From Bacteroidota bacterium (lineage in GTDB: Bacteria; Bacteroidota; Bacteroidia; AKYH767-A; OLB10), in assembly GCA_016699635.1 (NCBI GenBank), contig CP064983.1, forward strand, positions 2,790,001 to 2,854,000: DNA of 64,000 nt. The letters are read 5' to 3'. Below are positions 36,014 through 48,399 of this stretch, piece by piece. How positions within the stretch are numbered: position 1 is the first letter of the stretch; each line of letters starts with the position of its first letter. The notes beneath the pieces were generated by a model that was not told the DNA's origin, did not search any database, and saw only the letters and a list, made by a program, of their open reading frames with translations. The position numbers were made by a program, and so were the translations under genes.

Positions 36014-37991
36014 ATGAATTTCGACAGAAAAGATTTGAGTAACGACCAACTAATCAAACTTTATCATGAGTTGGTGCGTCCTCGTATAATTGAGGAAAAG
36101 ATGCTTGTCCTACTTCGTCAGGGAAAACTGGCAAAGTGGTTTTCCGGCATCGGTCAGGAAGCCGTTTCTGTAGGTGCTGCCATGGCACTTCATCAGGATG
36201 AATATGTTTTGCCAATGCATAGAAACCTTGGCATTTTTAGTGTACGAAATATTCCTTTGAACCGTTTGTTTTCGCAATGGATGGGCAAGCCTGGTGGATT
36301 CACCAATGGTCGCGATCGCTCTTTTCACTTCGGTACTCAGGAGTATAAAATAATTGGAATGATATCGCATCTCGGCCCGCAATGTGGAATTGCAGATGGA
36401 ATTGCTCTGGGAAATATTCTTAAACAAAATAATAAGGCAACAATTGTTTTTTCAGGTGATGGTGGTGCCAGCGAAGGCGATTTTCACGAGGCAGTGAATG
36501 TTGCAGCTGTATGGGATCTGCCTGTTATTTTATAGTAGAAAATAATGGTTACGGATTGTCAACACCATCGTCCGAACAATACAGATGTAAGAGTTTTGCA
36601 GATAAAGGAATTGGTTATGGCATTCAAGGTGTAAGTGTTGATGGCAACAATATTCTGGAAGTTTATAATACACTGAATGAATTATTGACTGACATCAGAA
36701 AAAAATCCACGTCCAATAATTTTTGAAGCACGCACATTCAGAATGCGCGGTCACGAAGAGGCATCAGGTACCAAATATGTTCCTCAGCAATTGTTTGATG
36801 AATGGGGAAAGAAAGACCCGATAGCGAATTACGAAAATTATCTTTTAGAGAATAAAATAATTTCTTCTTCGGAAGTTGAAAGTATTCGCGCAAAAATCAA
36901 AACAGAAATTGAAGAAAATCTAAAGATAAGTTACGCAGAGTCCGATCCTGAAGTTAACACTGTAAATGAGCTGCGCGATATGTATGCTCCTTCTGAAAAC
37001 ACAAACATTACTGCTTCAGGAGCAGTTACTGAAAAAAGATTTTTAGATGCCATAACTGACGGACTTCGTCAAGGTATGCAGCGTCATAAAAACCTAGTCA
37101 TCATGGGTCAGGATATTGCAGAGTATGGCGGAGTGTTTAAAGCAACACAAGGATTTGTTGAAGAGTTTGGCAAACCGCGTGTCCGAAATACACCTATTAC
37201 AGAATCATCAATACTTGGTGCAAGTTTAGGTTTATCAATAAACGGCTTTCAATCAATTGTTGACATGCAGTTTGCCGATTTTGTTACTTGCGGTTTCAAT
37301 CAGATTGTAAACAACCTGGCAAAGACACATTATCGCTGGGGGCAAAATGCAGATGTAGTAGTGCGTATGCCCACAGGCGCTGCTGTTGGTGCGGGACCAT
37401 TTCACTCGCAATCAACAGAAGCATGGTTTTTTCATGTGCCGGGACTAAAAATCGTTTATCCTGCATTTCCGGGTGATGCAAAAGGTTTATTGGCTGCTGC
37501 TATTGAAGACCCGAACCCTGTAATGTTTTTTTGAACATAAAGCACTTTATAGAAGTGTTAGCGGCCTCGTTGCTGATGATTACTTTACAATTCCTATAGG
37601 TAAGGCAAATAAAATCAGAGAAGGTTCTGACTTAACAATTGTAACTTATGGTTTAGGTGTACATTGGGCAATGGAAGCATTGGATGAAAATAAAAATATT
37701 CAGGCTGATTTAATTGACCTGAGAAGCCTTTTACCTTGGGATAAAGAAACCGTTTTAGAATCTGTAAAACGAACAGGAAAAGTTATTGTATTTCACGAAG
37801 ACACTTTAACCGGAGGAATAGGAGGTGAAATTGCTGCTGAAATTTCTTCTGCTTGTTTTCAATGGCTCGATGCGCCGGTGATGCGATGCGGTAGTCTTGA
37901 TACTGCCGTGCCTATGTCAAATCATTTGGAGTGGAATTTTCTGCCGCGTGATAGATTTAAACAAATGCTCAAACAATTAGCTGAATATTAA
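36014..37991 (+). CDS. 2-oxoacid dehydrogenase E1, fused alpha and beta subunits (frameshifted)
   Basis: About 660 residues. Alpha part: FSGIGQEAVSVGAAMALHQD, MHRNLGIF and GDGGASEGDFHEAVNVAAVW, the thiamine-diphosphate motif. Beta part: VIMGQDIAEYGGVFKATQGF, RVRNTPITESSILGASLGLS and FHEDTLTGGIGGEIAAEISS. Breaks lie near 36528, 36715 and 37532. The fusion of both subunits is typical of Bacteroidota branched-chain (2-oxoisovalerate) type enzymes; a pyruvate role cannot be excluded. E2 and E3 are not in the window. Confidence 0.9.
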
Positions 37992-37999
37992 GCTGTAAA

Positions 38000-38623
38000 T
38001 TATTTTTTTTCAACTGCCCATTTTATTGCTTCGCCAATAGAATATTTTCCTGCAATAGTCATAAACTCACTTGCAGTTGACCAGATTCCTGATGAGGGTT
38101 TATGCTGTTTTAATTCTTCTACTTTTATTTCATCAAACCAAACATTGCCTGTGCCATTCAAAATTCCTGTGATGCTCATTGTTTGCGCTCCGTCAGGAAC
38201 AGCCATTGCAACAGAATAAGTTTTCCATTTTGCTTCTGCATTCTTAATAAAACCACTGCTCTCAGTTAATTTTTTTCCTGATGCATCCCTGATAATTATA
38301 TTAAGACCGGTATTCCCATTCAGTGCTTCTGCTCTGCACGAATAAATTATTTTGTAATTTTTTATCGCTGTGTTTTCAATAATTATACTCTGACTGAATG
38401 TGCATGTAGCCTGATTTTGATGTGCCATTTCCAGACATTGTTTACCTGAAAATGGAGAGACATTACTGACTTTTATCTGACCAGTTCCTTTACAATCTGT
38501 TATCCATCCTTTCTGAGAAGAAGTATTAGCATCTTCCTCAAAGCCACTATTTACAAGTGTCTGTGCCTGAAGTTGTATTGTGCAAATGCACAAAATAAAT
38601 ATCAGTATTTGCCTGAATTGCAT
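38000..38623 (-). CDS. Secreted carbohydrate-binding-module-like protein
   Basis: 207 residues from MQFRQILIFILCICTIQLQA, a signal peptide; the upstream in-frame Met would bury it. The mature part begins QTLVNSGFEEDANTSSQKGW and has IIYSCRAEALNGNTGLNIII and GTGNVWFDEIKVEEL, the pattern of jelly-roll carbohydrate-binding modules (CBM4/9-like). There is no catalytic domain. It ends 8 bases from the E1 gene end, facing it. Confidence 0.6.
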   Translation of the reverse strand: MQFRQILIFILCICTIQLQAQTLVNSGFEEDANTSSQKGWITDCKGTGQIKVSNVSPFSGKQCLEMAHQNQATCTFSQSIIIENTAIKNYKIIYSCRAEALNGNTGLNIIIRDASGKKLTESSGFIKNAEAKWKTYSVAMAVPDGAQTMSITGILNGTGNVWFDEIKVEELKQHKPSSGIWSTASEFMTIAGKYSIGEAIKWAVEKK

Positions 38624-38740
38624 GATTGCAAATAAAGAAAATTCAGTCCAAACATTCACAATATGCAGTTAATATTAATGCATTGTACGAAAGAAAAGTT
38701 TATTTATAAATTTTACATTTGCTTGCAAGAAGAATTTATT

Positions 38741-40749
38741 ATGTTCCGTTATTCATTAGCACTCTTTTTTTTAATTTCCACATCAACTTCGCAGGCTCAA
38801 CACAAAAAATTGAGCATGGAAGATGCCATTTTAAATGCAAAAACCAACCTTGCTCCGGCAAACCTTTCGCAGTTAGGATGGATTAAAAATTCAATTTCAT
38901 ACTATTATGTTGACAACCGCTTGGCTGATGCAACGCTTTTTGTAGGCGATGATGGTATAGTACATGATGAGAAAATTATTTCGCTTTCAGAAATTAATGA
39001 CAGACTAAAACGTTTAAAAACAGATACACTTGCACGTTTTCCTGCTGTTGAATGGAAGAATGATAAAGTCTTTGGATTCTTTATAGGTAATAAGGAATAT
39101 GAATATGATAAAACACAATATGCCATTCGCAATTCAAGAATATTGTTGTTACCCGACAGTGCTTCTCAAAAGGATACTGACCCGGTAACAAAGCGCATAG
39201 CTTATACAATTAAAAATAATCTTTTTGTGTATGATGCAGGAAAAAATTTTACAGTAGCAGAAGATGCTTACCCACATATTGTTTATGGCAGTTCTGTTCA
39301 TCGCAATGAATTTGGAATAACAAAGGGAACATTTTGGTCACCAAATGGGAATAAACTTGCCTTTTACAGAATGGATGAAACCATGGTTAATGATTATCCG
39401 ATTATAGATTGGAACAAAAAACCGGCAGAAGTAAATATGATAAAATACCCAATGGCAGGTGGCACAAGTCATCAGGTAACTGTTGGCGTATTTGATATGG
39501 CTAATAAAACAGTTGTTTATCTAAAAACAGGTAAAAAGATGATAAGTATGTAGAGCCGCAAACACCAATGGCATTTGTGCCCGGTCATGATGATCAGTTC
39601 ATCTGGCAAAGTCAGCGTGATGGCTACAATCATTTATATCTCTATAATACTGACGGGAAATTAATCAGGCAGCTTACGAAAGGTGAGTTTATCGTAACGG
39701 AATTTAAGGGATTTGATAAAAAATCGGAGCGAGCATATTACATGTGCACTGCATTGAGTCCCATTGACAGAGATTTATATTATGTTACACTTGCAGACGG
39801 AAGAATGAAAAGAGTTTCGGGCGATAGTGGAATGCATACTTGTTATTATAATCCGGAGAATAATGAAGTGCTTGATGTATTCAGCAATGTCAACACACCA
39901 CGTAAAATTAAACTTATTCTGCCTAATGGCTCTGATGCAAGAACAATGCTGACGGCAGAAAATCCGTTAAGCGATTTTAATTTAGGCGGAATGAAAATCA
40001 GTACACTGCAGAGTGTTTCCGGTGAGTTGCTTTATACACGCACCTATTATCCACCGGTAATGGATTCAACAAAAAAATATCCTGTGATTATTTATGTTTA
40101 TGGTGGGCCACATTTACAACTAATTACAAATTCATGGCAGGGTGGACAAGGTGACTTGTGGTTCTATTATCTGGCTCAGGAGGGATTTATTGTTTACACG
40201 GTTGATAGCAGAGGTAGTGGTAACAGAGGAAAGCAGTTTGAGCAATCCATATTCCGAAACTGTGGAAATGCGGAGATGGAAGATCAACTTACGGGATTAA
40301 AATATTTAAAATCTTTACCTTATGTTGATTCAACACGAATAGGTGTTGATGGATGGAGTTATGGCGGTTTTATGACTATATCACTGATGACGAGGTTTCC
40401 CGGATTGTTTAAAGTGGCTGTTGCCGGTGGACCAGTAATTGACTGGAGTATGTATGAAATTATGTACACAGAGCGTTATATGGATACGCCTGCTACAAAC
40501 CCTGAGGGCTATGAAAAAAGTAATTTATTGAATTATGTAAAAAATATCAACGGTAAGTTAATGCTCATTCACGACACAAATGATGAAACGGTTGTTTGGC
40601 AACATAGTTTGATGTATTTGAAAAAAGCTGTTGATCTCGGAAAGCAAGTTGATTACTTTGTTTATCCCGGACATCCACATAATGTTCGCGGTAAAGATCG
40701 TGTGCATCTAATGAATAAAATTACAGATTACTTTAAACAAAATCTTTGA
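38741..40749 (+). CDS. Dipeptidyl peptidase IV family (S9B, frameshifted)
   Basis: About 670 residues. The start at 38741 gives the signal peptide MFRYSLALFFLISTSTSQAQ. The propeller contains TKGTFWSPNGNKLAFYRMDE. After a shift near 39543 the rest follows: YVYGGPHLQLITNSWQGG, DGWSYGGFMTISLMT with the Ser, IHDTNDETVVWQHS with the Asp and YPGHPHNVRG with the His. It releases X-Pro or X-Ala dipeptides, probably in the periplasm, feeding the peptide transporter type encoded upstream. Confidence 0.92.
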
Positions 40750-40765
40750 AAACAATATTTAATTA

Positions 40766-42674
40766 ATGAGTAAGAAAACAATTTTTAATCTTTTACTATG
40801 TTTCTGTGTTGTTTCAATTCATGCACAAAATCTAAAACGTTGTCCGCAGACAACATCAAAAGAAGCAGCTAAGAAGACCGAAGAAGCAGAGAAGCTATTA
40901 AAGTCAGTTAAAAATTATGAGGAAGGTGTTGAATTGTGTAATGAGGCTATTGAGGCTGACAGCACATTTGCAAAACCCTATTTGCTTATGGGTGATGCTG
41001 CATACAGGAAAAAAGATTTCAAGTTAATGGCAAAGGCTTATAAAGGCCTTATGAATGTTTGTCCTGATGCATCTGAAAAAGCAATCTACAGACTTGCAAC
41101 ATATTATTTTGATACAAAGAAGTATGAAGAAGCTATTCCTGTTTACACTACATTCCTTGAACTTTCTCCGTCAGATACCAACGCTGCTGACGATGCCGAA
41201 GTGAAATTGTTCAGAGCAAAAGCGTTTTTACATCCAGTAGATTTTAAACCTGTGTTGGTAAAAGGATTAAGCACACCAGATCCTGAATATCTGCCAATAA
41301 TCTCTGCTGATAATGAGTTGTGTTTTTTTACAAGAAGATTTGAGTATCAAAGTAAAAACATGCTCACTTCGACCAGTGTAGAAAAGTTTATGTTAAGTCA
41401 TAATCTAAATGGCAAATGGGATACCGGTACACCAATGGATTTACCTTTTAACAAACAGAATACTGGTAATGAAGGTGGTCCAACTATTTCTCTCGACAAC
41501 CTGCACTTGTTTTTTACTGTTAATGTAAAGGGCAATTTTGATATTTATACTTCTGACCTTACACCAAAAGGATGGTCTGAACCAAGAAGCATAGGGAAAG
41601 CAAATGACCCAAAGTTTTGGGATTCACAACCATCACTTTCACCAGATAATAAGACATTATATTTTGCCAGTTTCAGAGATTCTGTTCTTCAGACAAGTGA
41701 TATTTATGTGACTAAAAAAAATAATGGTGAATGGAATAGTGCAAATCCTATCAGTGGACCAATCAATACTTCGCGAAATGAAAAAGCACCTTTTATGCAT
41801 CCCGATGGAAAAACACTTTATTTCAGTAGTGATGGTCACCCCGGCATGGGTGGATATGATATTTATTATTCCAAGAAGGATGCAAACGGTAACTGGGGAA
41901 AACCTGTTAATCTCGGATATCCGATAAATACCGATGCAGATGAAGTTGGATTTTTTGTAAGTACTGATGGTACTAAAGGTTTTTTTGCAAGTAATAAATT
42001 CGGAACAGGGGGTTATGATATTTACTCATTCGACATGCCGGTGGAAGCAAGGCCCGAGAAGATGGTTTTATTCAAAGGCCAACTTAAAAATGATGACAAT
42101 GAAGTGCCTGACAGCGCCCGTATAGAAATTCGGAATATTTCATCCAAACAGGTTGAGCAGATAGATTACGATGCATACAGTGGAAAATATGCAGGTGTAT
42201 TGCAAGCTAATTCTGAGTATTTGTTAACTATTCAAAAAGATGATTATGCATTTACTTCAAAACTTATTGATGCTGCAAAAGTTGATTCGCCTGCAGTTAC
42301 TGTTGAGTTAGATCTGAGAAAAATAAAAGAAGGCGAAGCATATAGTTTAAATGATATACTTTTTGAAACAGATTCTTATCAGATTACAGATAAATCAAAA
42401 GCAGTAATTCAGGATTTTGCAGGCTTTCTTAAAAGTAATCCAAAGTTAAAGGTTGCAATTTATGGTCATACTGATAATTCAGGAAAAGCAGAAGATAATT
42501 TGTTGTTGTCAAAAAACAGGGCGAAGGCTGTTTATGATTATTTGATTGCTTTAGGCATTGAAGCAACACGACTTTCGCATAATGGATTCGGACAAACAAA
42601 ACCGGTTGCTGCAAATACGACAGAAAAAGGTAAGTCACTGAACAGACGCACAGAGTTTGTAGTTAAAAAAATAG
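40766..42674 (+). CDS. TPR / WD40-like / OmpA envelope protein
   Basis: About 635 residues: signal peptide (IFNLLLCFCVVSIHA), TPR repeats (about 35-140), a PD40-type propeller (DPEYLPIISADNELCFFTRR, FDIYTSD, HPDGKTLYFSSDGHPGMGGY, GTGGYDIYSFD), a carboxypeptidase-like insert and an OmpA domain (DYAFTSKL, KVAIYGHTDNSGKAEDNLLL, NRRTEFVVKK). An extra A in the run at 42665-42671 removes the proper stop (TAG at 42672-42674), so the open frame runs into idi. It probably anchors an envelope complex to peptidoglycan, in the style of PorE. Confidence 0.85.
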
Positions 42675-42678
42675 TTTT

Positions 42679-43173
42679 ATGGAGTTTGTTATTTTGGTTG
42701 ATGAACAGGATAGCGAAGTTGGTGAGGCAGAAAAAATGCAGACTCATAAACTTGGATTATTACACAGAGCTTTTTCAGTATTAATTTACAATTCCAATGG
42801 AGAAATGCTTTTGCAACAAAGAGCAGAAACAAAATACCATAGTGGAGGACTTTGGTCAAATGCTTGTTGTGGTCATCCACGTCCCGGTGAAAATATAGAG
42901 GATGCCGCAAAGAGAAGACTTAAAGAGGAGTTGGGCTTTAATTGTGATCTGAAGTTTAGCTTTAAATTTCTTTATAAAGTTTCTTTTGAAAATAGTCTTA
43001 AAGAGCATGAACTGGATCATGTTTTCACAGGGAGTTATGAAAGTGAAGTACTTCCTGATAAAAGTGAAGTTCAAGCCTTCCGGTGGATAACAATGAATAA
43101 TCTGAAGAATGAAATTACAGAAAATCCTGATAAATTTTCTGTTTGGTTTCTTAAAATTATTTCGGAGTTGTAA
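42679..43173 (+). CDS. idi: Isopentenyl-diphosphate delta-isomerase, type I
   Basis: 164 residues. LLQQRAETKYHSGGLWSNAC with CCGHPRPGENIEDAAKRRLK holds the catalytic Cys and the Nudix-like metal site, and LKEHELDHVFTGSYE the catalytic Glu region. It interconverts IPP and DMAPP in isoprenoid synthesis. The length is near the family norm (about 180) and the frame is intact. It starts 4 bases after the upstream stop. Confidence 0.93.
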   Translation: MEFVILVDEQDSEVGEAEKMQTHKLGLLHRAFSVLIYNSNGEMLLQQRAETKYHSGGLWSNACCGHPRPGENIEDAAKRRLKEELGFNCDLKFSFKFLYKVSFENSLKEHELDHVFTGSYESEVLPDKSEVQAFRWITMNNLKNEITENPDKFSVWFLKIISEL

Positions 43174-43257
43174 TTCCTTGTTATTTAGCTGATAATATTG
43201 AAATAAATTACCGAATCATACGTTTTGCTTGAATGCAAATCCTTATTTTTGGTTCCT

Positions 43258-43915
43258 ATGAATACATTCAATTTCAGATGCAGGAATTTTATCCTGTCTT
43301 TTTTATTTTTCAGTATGCCTGTTCTGGCATTTGCGCAGTCTGGTCAGGAAAAACTTGTTCAATTAAGTGGTGTAATAGTTACAGGGGATAGTTTAAGTCC
43401 GGTACCCTACACAGGCATTATGATTAAGTCGAGCAGTAGAGGAACAGTGTCTGATTATTATGGTTTTTTCAATTGTAGCACACGTTGGTGATGAGATTGA
43501 GTTTTCTTCTGTCGGATTTGCAAAAACTATTTTTAAAGTACCCGATACGCTCACAGAAAACCGTTATTCTTTGATTCAGATTCTTAACCGTGATACTGTT
43601 TTACTTAATCAGGCTGTAATTTATCCATGGCCTACTCGCGAACAATTTAAACAGGCTTTTCTCGATTTAAAAGTTCCTGATACAGACATGGATCATGCAC
43701 GAAGAAATCTTGCTCTTGAAACCATGCGCGAAGAGAGCATAAGAATTGATATGGATGGAAGCATGAACAGTAAATTTGTATATCAGAAACAACAATCAAG
43801 GTTATACAATACAGGCCAATTGCCGGTAAACAATTTGCTAAATCCTATTGCATGGGCAAAGTTTATTCAGGCCTGGAAAAGTGGTGAGTTTAAGTCAAAG
43901 TCTAAAGACGATTAA
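43258..43915 (+). CDS. Secreted protein with carboxypeptidase-like regulatory domain (frameshifted)
   Basis: About 218 residues from MNTFNFRCRNFILSFLFFS, with signal peptide ending near AFAQ. LSGVIVTGDSLSPVPYTGIM and GTVSDYYGFFSIVAHVGDEI form a CarboxypepD_reg-like fold; one base too many near 43472 breaks the frame inside it. A helical C-terminal part follows (WPTREQFKQAFLDLKV). It overlaps the TonB receptor start by one base (TAATG), so the two probably act together at the outer membrane. Confidence 0.75.
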
Positions 43916-46438
43916 TGAGGCAACTTATCGTTTTTCTTTCTTTGTTATTTTGTTGTTATTCTCTTAACGGCCAAGATGCAACTGCTCGTATTCATGGCAA
44001 AATAACAGGCACAGACCGTAAACCTTTGCCTGGTGTTAGTGTTGGCATTGCAGGTACTTCATTAGGTGTAATTTCTGATGAACATGGTGAATATTCAATT
44101 ACTGTTCCATCTAATCGTGAGCTGAGTATTGTTTTTTCATCAATCGGTTTTGAGCAGGCAACGGTAAAATTAATTCTTGCAGAAGGTGAAAAGAAGCAAT
44201 TAAACAGAACCATGTTACCATCAATAGTGCCTCTGCCCAATATCACTATCATAGACCCTCGTGAAAGAAGTGGCACATTAATAAAAATTTATCCAAAAGC
44301 TGTTGAGGAAATCCCAAATCCATCAGGTAATTTCGAGACCATTTTAAAAACAATTGGAAGTGGCGTTGTTTCAAACAACGAACTTAGTTCCGAATATTCT
44401 GTGCGTGGCGGAAACTACGATGAAAATCTGGTTTATGTAAATGATGCTGAAATTTACAGACCACAATTAGTTCGCTCAGGACTACAGGAAGGTTTAAGTT
44501 TTATCAATCCTGATCTTGTTTCAGGAATTAAATTTTCAGCCGGTGGTTTTGATGCTTTTATGGAGATAAAATGTCTTCAGCATTGGATATAAAATACAAA
44601 CGACCAACAGAATTTGCGGGAAAAATTACTTATGGTTTGCTTGGTGGAGGTCTGAGCCTTGAAGGTACAAGTAAAAACAACCGTTTTACATATTTGATAG
44701 GAGCACGACAAAAATCAACGAAATATTTATTGGGTACACTTGATACAAAAGGAAACTACAAACCTGTTTTTTACGATGTGCAGGCATTGTTGACCTATGA
44801 TGTGAGTGAAAAAACTACAATTTCTTTATTAGGTAATTTTTCAAAAAGCAGATACAATATTGTTCCTCAAACACGAACAACAGATTTCGGTACAGTGAGT
44901 CAGGCATTGCGATTCACGGTTTATTTTGACGGAAAAGAAGTTGATGATTTTACTACTACCACAGGAGCCGTAATTTTCAGTCATAGTCCGAAGAAAAATA
45001 TAAATCTCAAGCTCATAGGCTCTGTGTTTAACACAAAAGAAGAAGAAACTTTTGATGTTCTTGGTCAGTATTTTCTGGATGAACTTGAAAAAGATCCTGC
45101 CTCACAAAATTTTGGTGAGGTAAAACTCAACCTCGGTGTAGGTTCTTTTTGAATCATGCACGCAATTTTCTTGACGGGAAAGTTTATTCAGCAGAACATA
45201 AAGGTACATACAATTATCGCCATAATGAATTGTTGTGGGGTATTCGGTTTCAGCACGAACAGTTCAGCGATCAGATTAAAGAATGGAATTATATTGACTC
45301 ATCAGGTTATTCATTACCACATCCGCAGGATAGTGTAGGAGGGAGTCTCCCATCGCAGCCGCAATTATTATTGCAAGATGTCATCAGTCGTGATAACAGC
45401 CTTTCAAGTAACAGATTAAGCGGCTATCTGCAGCATAATTTCTATTTCAGTAACACATCAAATTTTATTCTCACACCCGGTATTCGTTTTACGTGGTGGA
45501 GTTTGAATCATGTTTTAAACATCAGTCCACGTATAGCACTTGCCTATAAACCAAGATGGAAACGCGATTTTAACTTCCGTCTTTCAGGAGGGTTTTATTA
45601 TCAACCGCCATTCTACAAGGAGTTGCACAATCCTGACGGAAGTTTAAATACATCTTTGAAATCACAACAATCTATTCATGTTGTTGGCGGAACAGACTAT
45701 TATTTCAAAGCGTGGGGTCGCGATTTTAAATTTGTTACAGAAGCTTATTACAAATGGTTGAATGACCTTATTCCTTACAAAGTTGATAATGTTCGAATAC
45801 GGTATTTGGGTAAAAATAATTCCAAAGGTTATGCAACAGGAATTGATTTTCGTATCAATGGCCAGTTTGTTAATGAAGCAGAGTCATGGGCAAGTTTATC
45901 ACTTTTAAAAACAGAAGAAGATATTCAGGATGATGTTTATTATATCAGATTGAATGCACGTGGCGATACCATCAGAGGATACACCATTGACAAAAAGGCT
46001 GTTGACAGTATTCAGGTTATACCCGGATATTTACCACGATTAACCGATCAGCGACTTACATTCAGCATATTTTTTTCTGACTATCTTCCAAAATTTCCAA
46101 CATTTAAAATGCACATGACCCTTGTTTTCGGAACAGGATTTCCTGTAGGCCCGCCCGGAAATAATCGTTATACAGACATTAACCGTTATCCTTTTTACAG
46201 ACGTGTTGATATTGGGTTCAGTAAAATATTTATTGACGAAAACAGACCGGCAAAAAGTCGTTTTGCTGCGTTCAATAAATTGAAAGCGCTTTCACTTTCA
46301 ATTGAAGTGTTTAATCTTTTTCAGGTTAACAATGTTGTTTCCTATACTTGGGTGAGTGATGTTTATGGTACTAAATATGGCGTACCTAATTATCTTACCG
46401 GAAGACAATTAAGTTTACGACTCAGCGCTAAGTTCTGA
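43915..46438 (+). CDS. TonB-dependent receptor with N-terminal carboxypeptidase-like domain (frameshifted)
   Basis: About 840 residues. A signal peptide precedes ARIHGKITGTDRKPLPGVSV (regulatory domain), then a plug domain (ETILKTIGSGVVSNNELSSE, YSVRGGNYDENLVYVNDAEI) and a 22-strand-type barrel ending in TGRQLSLRLSAKF. Breaks near 44572 and 45150. It imports a large substrate across the outer membrane with TonB energy. No SusD partner is next to it, so polysaccharide uptake is less likely than a siderophore or vitamin-like cargo. Confidence 0.88.
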
Positions 46439-46580
46439 TTACATACGTCACAAGATTATTAGCTTTTCACAGTAAAAATAATTTTTTGATTCCTCATCTT
46501 TAAATCATAAGCTGATTTGTTTATATACTCATTGCGTTTTGAAGAATCTTTTAAATTTGAATTTTTAAATTTTTCAGCTT

Positions 46581-47300
46581 ATGCGTAATCATTCCGAAAG
46601 CAGGTTCCTTACCGAACGACAGTCGCGAATTGGCGAATTTCTATTTACTCTCAAAGTAGTAAGAGAATTTATAAAAGGATTCAGAACATTGCATTTTGTT
46701 GGACCTTGTGTTGCAGTGTTTGGCTCAGCACGATTTAAAGAAGAGCATCACTATTATCAGTTAGGCCGTGAAGTAGGGGCAAATGTCAGCAGATTGGGAT
46801 TTACAGTGATGACCGGTGGCGGTCCCGGTGTTATGGAAGCAGCTAACAGAGGGGCAAAAGAAGCAGGAGGTTTTTCTGTGGGTTGCAACATCATTCTTCC
46901 TCGCGAACAGCAACCCAATAAGTATCTTGACAAAATGGTTGAATTTCATCATTTTTTTGTCAGAAAAGTTTTGATGTTCAAATACTCCTATGCTTTTGTG
47001 GTTTTGCCTGGAGGTGTTGGCACAATTGACGAAATGTTTGAGGCTTTAACCTTGATTCAAACAAAAAAAGTAAGTGATTTCCCTGTAGTACTTATGGGTA
47101 AAAATTACTGGCAGCCTGTAATTGATCAGCTCAAAGTATTTGATGAGCATAAGACAGCCTTGCACTCTGAGTTAGATTCTTTGCTGATTACAGATAGTTT
47201 AGATGAAATGACAGAATACCTGCGCGTGAAGGCTATTGAGAGATTTAAGTTGTCTAAAGCCACGAAATTCAACCGCTCGAAATGGTTTCTTGAAGAATGA
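46581..47300 (+). CDS. LOG-family protein (TIGR00730)
   Basis: 239 residues. VAVFGSARFKEEHHYYQLGR, TGGGPGVMEAANRGAKEAGG and VVLPGGVGTIDEMFEALTLI are the signature motifs of LOG proteins. These are nucleoside-5'-monophosphate phosphoribohydrolases that release free cytokinin-type bases or other nucleobases. A TAAATTTG box lies 22 bases before the ATG. The bacterial role is usually unclear. Confidence 0.9.
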   Translation: MRNHSESRFLTERQSRIGEFLFTLKVVREFIKGFRTLHFVGPCVAVFGSARFKEEHHYYQLGREVGANVSRLGFTVMTGGGPGVMEAANRGAKEAGGFSVGCNIILPREQQPNKYLDKMVEFHHFFVRKVLMFKYSYAFVVLPGGVGTIDEMFEALTLIQTKKVSDFPVVLMGKNYWQPVIDQLKVFDEHKTALHSELDSLLITDSLDEMTEYLRVKAIERFKLSKATKFNRSKWFLEE

Positions 47301-47395
47301 GCCTGACTGTTGGCAATTATTCAATAAAAACTTTCGCAATTCATTTCTATCTTATATTTTTATCCTGTTATTTTTCAGAGTATTTACAGGACTAA

Positions 47396-48399
47396 ATGAA
47401 AGTATTCCGCCTTTGCTTTTTATTTTTATTTCTTCAATGCTGCAAGCGCAGGATATTCATTTTTCACAATTCTATAATTCTCCTCTCACACTTAACGCTG
47501 CAAATACAGGATTGTATGAAGGCGATTATCGTTTTGCAAATACTTATAGAAGTCAGTGGTCGAAACTTGACCCGGGTTACAGAACCAATGCTTTTTCATT
47601 TGACAAAACACTTTATACCGGAGCAGATCAGATTAGCGGAGGCTTTTTGTTCATTTACGACCGTTCGGGAATTAATCGTTTGCAAAGTATTCGCTTAGGA
47701 CTATCTGCTGCTTATCATCGCACGTTTGGAGTACACAGTTTAAGTGCAGGGTTTCAGTGGAATTATATTTTTAAATCTATTGACAGAAGTAAAATTACCA
47801 TGCCTGAGCAGTTTAATATGAACACCGGTTATTTTGATCCATCAATGCCTACCGGTGAAATGTTGCTTGACGAGAAACGTTCTTTCGGTGATATTAATGC
47901 AGGGTTAGTTTATCAGGTTGAATTAAATAAACATTTTATTCAGGCAGGTGCTTCATTTTTTCATCTTAACAAACCGGGTGATACTTTCTTTAACAGCAGT
48001 AATAAATTACCTGTTCGGACATGTTTAACCGTTTCTGATAAGATTGGAATTGGTAATGATTATCAGTTACACACTCGATTATTGATGATGCAACAGGTAA
48101 AAGCCAATGAGTATGTAGCCGGAGTTACACTTGTAAAACAACTTAATAACGGAGAATCAAAGTTTACAGAAGTTAATGGTGGTTTATATGTACGTACATC
48201 ACCCGGTAACGGCACTGACGCAGTAATACCTGTAATTGGCATTAAATACGATTTGTTTGATGTGGCACTGAGTTATGACATCAATATTTCAACTCTCCAT
48301 ACAGCAACTGCAAGCCGGGGTGGATTTGAAATATCTCTTATTTACACTGCATTAAGTTCACGTTTGTTTAAAATAAAAATACCCTGTGAACGCTATTAA
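47396..48399 (+). CDS. PorP/SprF family outer membrane protein (type IX secretion type)
   Basis: About 333 residues. The start at 47396 gives MKVFRLCFLFLFL, and after a shift in the T-rich run near 47430 SSMLQAQDIHFSQFYNSPLT follows, the typical N-terminus of this family (QDxHFSQF). LNAANTGLYEGDYRFANTYR and SAAYHRTF fit its barrel. The end overlaps the next gene, which is PorE-like. PorP/SprF proteins work with type IX secretion or gliding; several paralogues per genome are usual. Confidence 0.85.
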